64,000 nucleotides of DNA, from the NCBI RefSeq assembly GCF_044457565.1, contig NZ_JBITGZ010000006.1, positions 186,001 to 250,000 on the forward strand, read 5' to 3'. The notes under the pieces are model-generated. The model was not told the origin of the DNA. It saw nothing but the letters and a program-made list of their open reading frames with translations, and did no database searches. The translations under genes and the position numbers were made by a program. This stretch comes from Kitasatospora sp044457565. GTDB lineage: Bacteria; Actinomycetota; Actinomycetes; Streptomycetales; Streptomycetaceae. Numbering within the stretch: position 1 is the first letter of the stretch; every line of letters begins with the position of its first letter. Of the stretch, positions 1 through 10,000 are shown in pieces.

Positions 1-1
1 C

Positions 2-229
2 GGCGCGCTGGCAAGCGACAGTTCGAACAGCAGCGTGGTGTCGAACATCGGCAGCGGCAATATCTTCGGTTCGGTGGACGGCAACTACAACTCGACGCAG
101 CAGACGGCGACGGGCTCCGGCGCCTCCAACCAGAACAACACGCTCGGCGTGAAGGACAACGCCGGCTTCGTCTACGCGGACCAGTCCAGCAGGAACCTCC
201 ACGTCGTCCTCGTTCAGGTCTCGCACTGA
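2..229 (+). CDS. C-terminal part of a small N/S/G-rich protein (5' end outside window)
   Basis: The reading frame is already open at the window edge and stops at a TGA at 227-229, so only the last 75 residues are visible. They are rich in Asn, Ser, Gly and Gln (for example SGNIFGSVDGNYNSTQQ) and end with a more hydrophobic tail, LHVVLVQVSH. Such composition is common in small secreted surface proteins of streptomycetes, but the signal peptide, if any, lies upstream of the window. I do not recognise a family. It does not match the chaplin or rodlin patterns that I know. A strong palindrome follows about 130 bases downstream. Confidence 0.6.
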   Translation, partial: GALASDSSNSSVVSNIGSGNIFGSVDGNYNSTQQTATGSGASNQNNTLGVKDNAGFVYADQSSRNLHVVLVQVSH

Positions 230-358
230 CGGCGGGGGCGCCGTAGGTGGGCCGGCGCGGGTGAGCTGAGCACCCGCGCCGAGCTCGAAGACCGCACGAC
301 TGGACGACCGTACGACTTGCTTCACCGGGTAGCGGAAAGGGTCACCGCGAACCGGCCT

Positions 359-404
359 CGTGGGCGGTGCCGATCATCGGCACCGCCCACGGGCATGCAT
401 GCCC
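359..404. repeat. Two abutting perfect palindromes between genes
   Basis: Bases 359-391 form a 33-bp perfect inverted repeat (16-bp arms around one base; arm core GGGCGGTGCCGAT). It is immediately followed by GGGCATGCATGCCC (391-404). It could terminate transcription of the gene upstream or act as an operator for the PNPOx-family gene at 510. There is no clear T-run, which is usual for actinobacterial terminators. Confidence 0.55.
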
Positions 405-509
405 GGGCGCCGACACCCTCCCCGGTACGGTTGCGCTCGAACACCGCCTGCCGGGCGTACCGACGCCGGGCGTGAGAGGGCGGCGCGGAGCGAGCGCGTG
501 GGAGGCACC

Positions 510-1220
510 GTGACACAGTCGACGGACGGCCGGGCGGCGACCGGCGGACCACGGACGGTGCCCGAGCTGTTGCTCGGCCGGCCGCCGATGGCCCGCGAGC
601 TGCCGAGCTTCGACCCGTACCGGGCCCCCGCCGGGCCCGGGCAGCTCTTCGTCGACTGGCTGGTGGACGCCGTCGAAGCGGAGGTTCCGGACCACCAGGT
701 GGTCACGCTGTCGACCGTCGACGCGGACGGCGCACCGGACGCGCGGGTACTGGTCCTGCGGGACGTGGACGTCGCGCGGTGCGGCTGGGTGTTCGCCACC
801 GCCGACGACAGCCCGAAGGGGCGGCAGCTGGCCGCGCACCCGGCCGCGGCCATGACCCTCTACTGGCCGCTGCTCGGCCGGCAGGTGCGGATCCGCGGCG
901 AGGTCGAGCAGGCGCGGTCGGAGGTCGCGGCGGCCGAGTTCCTCACCCGGTCGCCCGGCGCGCGGGTGGCCGCCCTGGTCGGCCGGCAGAGCGAGGTACT
1001 GGAGTCGCCCGCCGTGTACGAGGCCGCCGCCGACGTGGCTCGCCGCGCCCTCGCCCAGGAGCCGGGCACGATCGCCCCCGGCCACGCCGTCTACACGCTC
1101 TGGGCCCACGAGGTGGAGTTCTGGCAGGGCGACGCCGACCGCCGCCACGTCCGCCTGCGGTACGTGCGAAGCGGCGACGGACGTCGGGATTCCTGGGCCC
1201 GGACCATGCTCTGGCCCTGA
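510..1220 (+). CDS. Pyridoxamine 5'-phosphate oxidase (PNPOx) family flavoprotein
   Basis: A 236-residue protein of the FMN-binding split-barrel family that includes PdxH and the phenazine enzyme PhzG. The N-terminal region (FDPYRAPAGPGQLFVDWL...) is followed by the FMN-binding barrel strands (VVTLSTVDADGAPDARVLVLRDVD, then SPKGRQLAAHPAAAMTLYWPLLGRQVRIRGEVE). The C-terminal dimerisation domain contains HEVEFWQGDADRRHVRLRY. True PdxH proteins usually end in a conserved RLxP motif, whereas this one ends in MLWP. It could therefore be a PdxH-like paralogue acting on another substrate rather than the vitamin B6 salvage enzyme. The GTG start at 510 is chosen because GGAGG lies at 501-505; the frame is open further upstream without a good ribosome site. 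Confidence 0.85.
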   Translation: MTQSTDGRAATGGPRTVPELLLGRPPMARELPSFDPYRAPAGPGQLFVDWLVDAVEAEVPDHQVVTLSTVDADGAPDARVLVLRDVDVARCGWVFATADDSPKGRQLAAHPAAAMTLYWPLLGRQVRIRGEVEQARSEVAAAEFLTRSPGARVAALVGRQSEVLESPAVYEAAADVARRALAQEPGTIAPGHAVYTLWAHEVEFWQGDADRRHVRLRYVRSGDGRRDSWARTMLWP

Positions 1221-1240
1221 GGTCTCATGGGTGACGGCTG

Positions 1241-1372
1241 AGGGCTTGCAGCTGACAGAGAGCGGCTGACGGCTGACAGATGACAGAGAACGGATGACAG
1301 CTGACAGAGAACGGATGACCGGAGACGGCTGGCGGACGACAGAGAGCCGATGACCGACGACGGACGCTGACC
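1241..1372. repeat. Imperfect tandem repeats with a GCTGACAGAGAACGGATGAC-like unit
   Basis: The spacer between two convergent genes holds several degenerate copies of a roughly 20-28 bp unit (GCTGACAGAGARCGGMTGAC), with decayed copies at the right-hand end (GACGACAGAGAGCCGATGACC). The unit contains its own sub-repeats (TGACAGA, CGGATGAC). No open frame uses it. It resembles a minisatellite-like intergenic repeat. Confidence 0.7.
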
Positions 1373-1424
1373 ACCACGCGCCACCGCCACCCGTGCCGCC
1401 CTGCCACCCCCGCTACCCCGCCGC

Positions 1425-2558
1425 CTAGCGGCGCCCGGTCAGCGTGGCGCCCACGCTCGCCGCCACCACGCACGCGATGCCGGCCAGCTGCGGCCACCCG
1501 AGCAGCTGGTGCAGCACCAGCAGTCCGACCAGCGCACTGACCGCCGGCTCCAGGCTCACCAGCACGCTGAACACCCGCTGGGGCATCCGCCGCAACGCCG
1601 TCATCTCCAGCGCGTACGGGATCACCGGCAGCAGCAGCGACACCCCTGCCACGGCGAGCAGCAGCAGGACCGGCGAGGCGGTCGGGGCGGTCAGTCCGTC
1701 CCAAGCCTGGCCGAGCCCGAAGGGGGCGAGCGTCAGCGCGCCGACCGTCATCGACACCGCGAGGCCCTGGAAGCCCTGGAACGCGGCACCGACCTTGTCG
1801 GTGAAGAGGATGTACGCCGCGTAGCAGGCGGCCGCGCCGAACGCGTACGCCAGGCCGACCGGGTCGAGCGAGGAGCCGCCCTCGCCCCCGGCGAACAGCG
1901 TCAGCAGGGCGACCCCACCACCCGCGAGCAGTGCCCAGAGCAGATGGGCGGCACTCCGGGCGAAGACCAGCGCGACGGCGAGCGGCCCGAGGAACTCGAT
2001 GGTGGCGGCCGTCCCCATCGGCAGCCGGTCGATCGCGCCGGCGAACAGCAGCGTCATCCCGGCGGACGCCATGCCGAGCAGCGCGGCCGCGCCGAGGTCG
2101 CGCGGGCTGCGGCCGCGCAGTTTGGGCCGGGTGACCGCCAGCAGCACGACGGCCGCGAAGCTCAGCCGGAGGAAGGTGGTGCCGCTGACGCCCAGCGGCG
2201 CGAACAGCGGCTTGGAGAGGGCGAGGCCCAGCTGCACGGTGAACATGGCCATCAGACAGAGAAGCGGCGCCGGGATTCTCTCCGGGCGCCGCAGCAGCTT
2301 CGAGGTCCGCCGGCCTGACGACCGGCCGGCCCCTGTCCCCGGTGGCGCTGCGGCAGGCCCACCGCCCGCCTGGCCGCCCGCACCGCTGCTACCCGCGCCG
2401 CTGGCGCCCGCACCACTGCTCCCGGCACCGTCCGCGCCGCTTCGTCGCCAACCACCACGCTCGCCGGCGGGCTCGCCCTTGGGGGCGGGCGGCATGGCAA
2501 GGGACTCGGCGGTGGCCGGGACGGTGGCGAGGGCGTCGCCGGGGATGGGAGTGGGCAT
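1425..2558 (-). CDS. EamA/RhtA-type drug/metabolite (DMT) transporter
   Basis: A 377-residue inner-membrane protein. Residues 1 to about 90 form a disordered Pro/Ala/Gly/Ser-rich extension (repeated GAGSSGAG). About ten hydrophobic segments arranged as two EamA repeats follow: the first begins LLCLMAMFTVQLGLALSKPLF, and the second begins DPVGLAYAFGAAACYAAYILFTDKVG. Conserved features of the RhtA threonine/homoserine-exporter subgroup are visible, including MGTAATIEFLGPLAVAL and SLEPAVSALVGLLVL. A role in small-metabolite or amino-acid efflux is inferred from the family; the substrate is unknown. The ATG at 2558 lacks a strong ribosome site, so translation might begin further in, near the first membrane helix. 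It converges with the PNPOx-family gene. Confidence 0.85.
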   Translation of the reverse strand: MPTPIPGDALATVPATAESLAMPPAPKGEPAGERGGWRRSGADGAGSSGAGASGAGSSGAGGQAGGGPAAAPPGTGAGRSSGRRTSKLLRRPERIPAPLLCLMAMFTVQLGLALSKPLFAPLGVSGTTFLRLSFAAVVLLAVTRPKLRGRSPRDLGAAALLGMASAGMTLLFAGAIDRLPMGTAATIEFLGPLAVALVFARSAAHLLWALLAGGGVALLTLFAGGEGGSSLDPVGLAYAFGAAACYAAYILFTDKVGAAFQGFQGLAVSMTVGALTLAPFGLGQAWDGLTAPTASPVLLLLAVAGVSLLLPVIPYALEMTALRRMPQRVFSVLVSLEPAVSALVGLLVLHQLLGWPQLAGIACVVAASVGATLTGRR

Positions 2559-2709
2559 GGTGGCGAGTGTGCCGTAAGGAGTCCAGGTGGCGCAAGCTCG
2601 TTACCAAAATGTGGACGAACCTGGATGAGTGCGGCCGAACGTGTGGGGGCGGGGGAGGCCCGGCGCGGCTGTCCGCTCGATCCGATGAGCCGTCAGTATC
2701 AATGACCCT

Positions 2710-3591
2710 GTGCGCTATCTTCGTCCGGCCGCGCTTACCGCCGCCTCCCTGGTCCTGTTGCTCGCCACCGACGGGACGGGGGGCGCCAGCGCCGAGGCGA
2801 CCGCATCCGGCGGTGGGGCCCACCGCATCCGGCGCACCGTGCTGCCGGACCGTGCCGCCGCCAGGCTCGACGAGCTGCCGCAGGAGGTCTTCACCGGGGC
2901 CGGGTTCGACGTCTGCACCGCGCCCTCGCTGGAGACCCTGCGGGCCTGGCGCACCGCGTCGCCGTACGGCGCGCTCGGCATCTACAGCAGCGGCGGCCAG
3001 CGGGGCTGTGACCAGCCGCGGCTGACCGCCGACTGGGTCCGGATGGCCCGCGGGATGGGCTGGCGGCTCATCCCCACCCACGTCGGGCTCCAGGCGCCGT
3101 GCAGCACGCTGAAGGGCAAGCCCAAGCGGATCGACCCGGCCCGGGCCGTCCAGCAGGGGCGGGACGAGGCGGCCGAGGCCGTCCGCGGCCTGGAGAGCCT
3201 GGGCTTCGGCAAGGGCAGCCCGGCCTACCTGGACATCGAGTCCTACCCCACCGGCGACCGCGGCTGCGGCCAGGCCGTCATCGACTTCACGCTCGGCTGG
3301 ACCCAGGCGCTGCACGACGCGGGGTACCGCTCCGGGTACTACTCCAGCGTCGGCTCCGGCATCGCCGACCTGGCGGCGGCCGAGCGTGTGGGCAGCTTCC
3401 CGCTCCCGGACGCCGTCTGGTACGCCCGGTGGGACGACCGTGCGGTGACGGACGGTCAGGGCGCGCTGGATCCCGGGCAGTGGGACGCGCACCAGCGGAT
3501 CCACCAGTACCGCGGCAACGTCACGGAGACCTACGGCGGCGCCACCCTCACCATCGACCGCGACCGGCTCGACTCGCCGGTCGGCGTCTAG
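2710..3591 (+). CDS. Secreted DUF1906 (Rv2525c-like) glycoside-hydrolase-like protein
   Basis: A 293-residue exported protein with a signal peptide (MRYLRPAALTAASLVLLLA, likely cleaved near ASA at 25-28). The DUF1906 domain fills most of the rest. It is a TIM-barrel, GH25-like fold known from Mycobacterium tuberculosis Rv2525c. Visible signatures are GFDVCTAPSLETLRAW, YGALGIYSSGG, GWRLIPTHVGLQ, SPAYLDIESYP (acidic pair at the presumed active site) and GYRSGYYSS. A role in cell-wall or polysaccharide turnover outside the cell is inferred from the family; the substrate is unproven. The GTG start at 2710 has no clear ribosome site, so the message may be leaderless. It is followed after 77 bases by the membrane protein at 3669, on the same strand. 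Confidence 0.85.
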   Translation: MRYLRPAALTAASLVLLLATDGTGGASAEATASGGGAHRIRRTVLPDRAAARLDELPQEVFTGAGFDVCTAPSLETLRAWRTASPYGALGIYSSGGQRGCDQPRLTADWVRMARGMGWRLIPTHVGLQAPCSTLKGKPKRIDPARAVQQGRDEAAEAVRGLESLGFGKGSPAYLDIESYPTGDRGCGQAVIDFTLGWTQALHDAGYRSGYYSSVGSGIADLAAAERVGSFPLPDAVWYARWDDRAVTDGQGALDPGQWDAHQRIHQYRGNVTETYGGATLTIDRDRLDSPVGV

Positions 3592-3668
3592 TCCGGCGAG
3601 CCGGGCCGCCGGCGGCCCCGGGTAAGGTGTGGCGCGCCGGCGAGCACAAGGCAAGCAAAGGGGGCGGC

Positions 3669-5060
3669 ATGCCGAATGGGCATGGGCATGGGCAGGGCCG
3701 GGCGTACGGCCAGGGTCAGGGCCAGGGCCAGGCGTACGGCCAGGGCGAGGCGTACGGCCAGGGGTACAGCGGCGGCGGATACGGCGCCCCCGCGCAGAAC
3801 CCGTACCAGCAGGTTCCCCCGCCGCCACAGAACCCGTACGGCGAGAATCTCTACGCCCAGAACCCATACCAGCAGCAGGCCCCGTACCAGCCGGCCCCGT
3901 CCGCCCAGGCAGCCCAGGCCGGGCCACCCGCCTACGCCCAGCCGGCCCCGCCCGCGTACGCCCAGCCCGCCCAGCCCGCCCAGCCCGCCCAACCCGCCCA
4001 GCCCGCGCCGCGGAGCCCGTACGAGCAGGCGCCTTCGATCGCCGCTCCCGGCGGGGGATTCCCCGGCCCGGGGCCGCGCCGTAGCCGGACCGGCGTGCTG
4101 GTGCAGTTCGTACTGCAGTGGATCTACGCCCCGCTCTGGATCGGCGCGCTGGTCGCGCTCTTCGCCCTCCTCCTGTTCGCAGGCGGCGGCGGGCCCTCCG
4201 GGCCCGAGTCCGACACCTGGCTGAAGCCGAACCGCTACTTCATCCCGCCGCGCCGGCTGCGCGCCGAGCTGACCGGCCGGCCCGAGGACTGGGAGGCGTA
4301 CCTCGCGCCGATCCTGGCCCGTCGGATCCGCGCCGCCGAGGCGAAGCACGCCTGCGGCGACGGGGTCGTCCAGGCCGACGACAGCCGCGAGGTGGGGCTG
4401 CGTCTGCCGGTGCGGCTCTACCGCGGGCTCGGGCCGGCGGGGGTCGTCCGGCTCGCCGAGCGGCACGGCTGGTCGGGCGTGCCCGGCGGCGCGGACGGCG
4501 AGCACACCTCGTTGCGCCGCCGCTTCCCCGCCCCGCCGCAGGTGTACGGCCCGGCTCCGCAGGATCCCCCGCCCGCTCCCGGCACCCCGTGGGGGCCGCG
4601 GCCGTCCCGGTTCTTCCTGCTGCTGCCCTTCATGCTGGTGCTCCAGCTCGTGTACATCCCGGTGGTCTTCCTGCTGACGGCCTGGAGCAGGACCACGGAC
4701 CCGGAGTACTGGGACCTCTGGGGCGCGCGCTGGGCGGTCGGCCCGCGGGCGATCTGGCCGGAGCTGACCGGCAGCACGGCGGCCTGGGACCGTCACGTCC
4801 GACGGATCCTGGAGCGCGAGGTCACCAAGGCGACGGCGAACACCCCGACCGGGGCCGCCCGTGGGGTCAGCCGCCCCGACGGCAGCGTCTCCCGCCGGGT
4901 CAAGATCAACCTGGCCACCTACCGTGGCATCGGTGCCCACCACGTCCTGCGTATCGCCGCCGAATCCGGCTGGCACCTCGACCCGGCCTACACCCCCCGC
5001 CCCGACGTCTCCGTCCGCCTCACCCGCGCGGACCGTCCCGGCGACGCGCCCAGGCCGTGA
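3669..5060 (+). CDS. Membrane protein with Gln/Pro/Gly repeats and a duplicated TM-module architecture
   Basis: A 463-residue protein of unknown function. Residues 1 to about 135 are low complexity: GQ/YGQG repeats, then NPYQQ and PAQPAQ repeats. Two similar modules follow. Module 1 starts with a membrane helix (FVLQWIYAPLWIGALVALFALLLF) and contains LRAELTGRPEDWEAYLAPILARRI and LYRGLGPAGVVRLAERHGW. Module 2 starts with FFLLLPFMLVLQLVYIPVVFLLTAW and contains IWPELTGSTAAWDRHVRRILEREV and TYRGIGAHHVLRIAAESGW. Each module therefore carries a helix, an (E)LTG-W-ILxR element and a YRGxG-GW element, which looks like an internal duplication. The ATG at 3669 is preceded by AAAGGGGG. The soluble modules are probably cytoplasmic; no enzymatic motif was seen. 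Confidence 0.8.
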   Translation: MPNGHGHGQGRAYGQGQGQGQAYGQGEAYGQGYSGGGYGAPAQNPYQQVPPPPQNPYGENLYAQNPYQQQAPYQPAPSAQAAQAGPPAYAQPAPPAYAQPAQPAQPAQPAQPAPRSPYEQAPSIAAPGGGFPGPGPRRSRTGVLVQFVLQWIYAPLWIGALVALFALLLFAGGGGPSGPESDTWLKPNRYFIPPRRLRAELTGRPEDWEAYLAPILARRIRAAEAKHACGDGVVQADDSREVGLRLPVRLYRGLGPAGVVRLAERHGWSGVPGGADGEHTSLRRRFPAPPQVYGPAPQDPPPAPGTPWGPRPSRFFLLLPFMLVLQLVYIPVVFLLTAWSRTTDPEYWDLWGARWAVGPRAIWPELTGSTAAWDRHVRRILEREVTKATANTPTGAARGVSRPDGSVSRRVKINLATYRGIGAHHVLRIAAESGWHLDPAYTPRPDVSVRLTRADRPGDAPRP

Positions 5061-5232
5061 CCGCGAGCTCGCCGCGGCCGTCGCGAGGCGGCCGCGGCCG
5101 GAGGCCGTGACGGGGGCAACGGGGTGCGGGTGCTGACAGGGGCTGCGAGGGGCGGCACAATCAGGCTCGGCTGGCCCTCGTTACCGTCGGGTAGCCGTGA
5201 CCCATGTGCCGCCTGGTCAAGGAGGACCCCGC

Positions 5233-6894
<1,662 letters not shown>

Positions 6895-6932
6895 CCGGGG
6901 GCCCCACCACGCACCGCCCACCGCGCATCACG

Positions 6933-6980
6933 CACCGCTCCTCGCTCACCGGCCGCGCGGCCGGTGAGCGAGGAGCGGTG
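6933..6980. terminator. Perfect 24-bp inverted repeat, bidirectional terminator
   Basis: The 48 bases are a perfect palindrome (24-bp arms, arm core CTCGCTCACCGGCCGC) lying 38 bases after the acyl-CoA ligase stop and 20 bases from the stop of the convergent PAS/receiver gene. Its position and strength fit a shared factor-independent terminator of the GC-rich type without a U-tract. Confidence 0.8.
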
Positions 6981-7000
6981 GGCGATGGCCCGAACGGGCG

Positions 7001-10000
7001 CTACTGGCCGCTCGCCAGGCCCAGCGCGCCGGCCGCCGGCATGCCGGGGACGCTCTGCTCGCCGATGGTGCCGATCCGGCCGAGCAGGTCGACGATCCGC
7101 GACTGCACGTCCGCCGTGGTGGCGCGCTCGGCGAGGAAGAGCACCGTCTCGCCGGTGCGCAGCCTGGGCAGCTCGCGCGGGTCGAGGCCGGTCGAGGTGT
7201 AGACGACCAGCGGGGTGCGGTGCAGCCGGTCGTTGGCGCGCAGCCAGTCCAGCAGGCCGACCCGGCGGCGGCGGATCTGCAGCAGGTCCATCACCACCAG
7301 GTTGGGCTGCACGCTGCTGGCGCGGGCGACGGCTTCGTTCTCGTCCACCGCGTGCTCGACGTGCATCCCGCGCCGTTCCAGGCTGCTGATCATCGCGGCC
7401 GCGATGTCGGGGTTGCCCTCGACCAGCAGTACCCGGGGTGCGTGGTTCTCTCCGTCGCGCGGCGCCAGGGCGCGCAGCAGGACGGCCGGGTCGGCTCCGT
7501 ACGCCGCCTCGCGGGTGGCCTGGCCGAGGCCGGCCGTGACCAGTACGGGCACCCGGCTGTTCAACGCCGCCGTCCGCAGGGACTGCAGCGCGGTACGGGT
7601 GATCGGGCCGGTCAGCGGGTCGACGAAGAGCGCGGCGGGGTAGGCGGCGGCCTGGGCCTCCACCTCCTCGCGGGAGCGGACGATCACCGGCCGGTAGCCG
7701 CGGTCCTGGAGCGCCTGCTTGGTGGACGGGTCGGGCTCCGGCCAGACCAGGAGCCGGCGCGGGCGCCCGTCCACGGCGGGGGCGACCATCGTGGGGTCGT
7801 CGGCCGGTGCCGGCAGCGCCGGTTCGCCGCTGCCGGCGGCGGCCAGCTCGGCCATCGGGCGCGGCGGCGTACGGGACTCCACCGGCGCGCCGACCTGCAT
7901 GCCTACCTGCATGCCGCCCGGCGCGCCGACCTGGCTTCCGGCCTGCCCTGCGCCCTGCGGGGCGGGCGGCTCGGGCGCCTCGGTGGCGGGGAACGCCGCG
8001 GGGAAGGCGCCGGCGAACGCGCCGCCCGCGCCCATCGGACGCGGCGGTGCGAGTTCGCCCAGTCCGCTGCCCACCGGCTGCGGCTGCTCGGGCTCGGCGC
8101 CACCCACCCCGGGGCCCTGGGGCCCGGTGGAGGCGGCCGGCAGCGCGGGGCGGGCAGGCTCCAGCGCGGAGCCGACGGCCGGAGCGCTACCCGGGACGCC
8201 CGGCTGCGGCGAGCCGTCCTGCTGCCCCTGCCCGTCCGGCGGGAGGCCCTGGGGGTTGCCCTGCGGGCCGACCTGCTGCGCGGCCCGGCCGGGCTGCTCG
8301 TCCGGCCGGACGGCCGCCTCGCCACCCGGCGGTACGGCCAGCCGTCGGCGCCGGCCGGTGGGCTGGGCCGGGGCGGGCTCGGGCAGGGCGGGCGCGGGGC
8401 CCGCCGGGAGGGCGTTCTCCAGCCCGGGGTAGAGCGGGGTGCCGGCGTCGGGCACGCCGGGGATCGAGAAGCCGCCCGAGGAGTCGTCCTGGGCGGGCAG
8501 CGCGCGCCGCCGCCCGGACGGCTGCGCCTGCTCCGGGCCGGGCTCGGCCTGGGCCGGGGGAGCCTCGACGGGGCCTGCGCCCAGGGCGATCGGCCCGCGT
8601 GCGGACGGTTCGCCGCCCTCGCCCTGCGGGGGCGAGGTGGGTGCGGCGGGCGCGGTCGGCGTGGCCTGGCCGGAGGGGCCGGGGCCGAGCGCGATCGGTC
8701 CGGCGGGCCTGGCCTCCCGGGACTCCCCGGCCTCCGGGGCCGCCCGGTCGCGCTCGTCGCCCGCCGGGCCGGCGGGTACCGCGTACGCCGTGCCACTGCC
8801 GTCGTCGCCGCGCCACGGGTCGGCCTCGGGGCCGTGCGGCGCGCCGGCGGGGGGCCTGCCGTACGCCGGGTCGTTGCCGTTGCCGTTCCACTGCTCGGGG
8901 ACGGCCCGCCCGGCTCCGCCGGTGCTCTGCCCGGGACGGCCGGGGGCCTCGTTCCACTGCTCGGGGGAGGGCGGCCGGTCGGCGCCGCCCCACTGCTCCG
9001 GGCCGCCGTCGGGACGGGGCGGAGCTTCGTTCCAGTGGTCGTGCCCGGCGGCGGGCCGTCCGGCCCCCGTGTCGCCGGGGTCGCCCGCTGCGGCCTTGGC
9101 GGCGCGGCGTGCGGCACGCTCCGCCCGCCCGCTGGTCGCGGGCCCGTCTGCGGGTTCGCCCGAGTCCATGGCCGAGCCCGCGCCGGTACCCGCGCCGCTC
9201 GCGCCTACGCCCGCACCCGTACCGGCGCCCGGCTCCGCACCACCCGGTCGGGTGGCACCCGCGGCACCCGCGGCGTCGGCCGGGCCGGCCGAGCCGGAGC
9301 CCGGGGCGTCCTGCGTCGGCGAGGCCGTCGGCAGCAGCTCCGGAATGCCCGGCAGGTCGGGCAGTACGGCGGTGTCGCTCTCCTTCGGCGCGTCCCGGCG
9401 GCCACCGGCGGCGGCGCGCTCGGCGGCGGCCTTCGCGGCGACCGGATCCAGCGGAAGCTCGACCACATACGTGGTGCCCGCCCGGTTGGGCAGCTCGTGC
9501 CGCTGGAGGACTCCGCCGTGCCGCTCCACCGTGCTGCGGGCGATCGGCAGGTGTACGGGGCTGCCGCCGAGGCCGGGGCCGCGGATCTCGATCCGGGCCA
9601 CCTCGCCGCGCTGCGCGGCGGCCAGCACCACCATGGGGGCGTCGCCGCCGACCGGCGGCAGCGCGGGGGTGCCGGACACGGGGCCGTCGGTGGCCGCCGG
9701 GCCGGCGTCCAGCGACAGGGCGACCCCGCTGACGTCCGCGACCAGGTGGGCGAGCGCCTGCGCCAGCCGCTCCCGGTCGGCGATCACCTCGACCGGCGCG
9801 GCGTGCACCGAGAAGCGCACCCGGCCTGAGCCGACCAGCTCACCGGCCCGCTCGACGGCCTGCCGCACGACGGCGTCCAGGCCAACCGGCTCCCGCTCCA
9901 GGGTGCCCTGCCCGTTCTCCGTCCCGGCCTCGAAGCGCTGGTAGGACAGCACCCCGTCGATCAGCTTGCCGAACCGCCGGCACTCGTCGGCGAGCCGCCG

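Noticed and set aside
7220..9829. Long plus-strand open frame (about 870 codons) opposite the PAS/receiver gene
   Set aside because: It lies wholly antisense to a gene with recognisable domains; its composition (Arg/Gly/Ala/Pro runs, no motif, no ribosome site) is what a complementary frame of GC-rich coding DNA gives.
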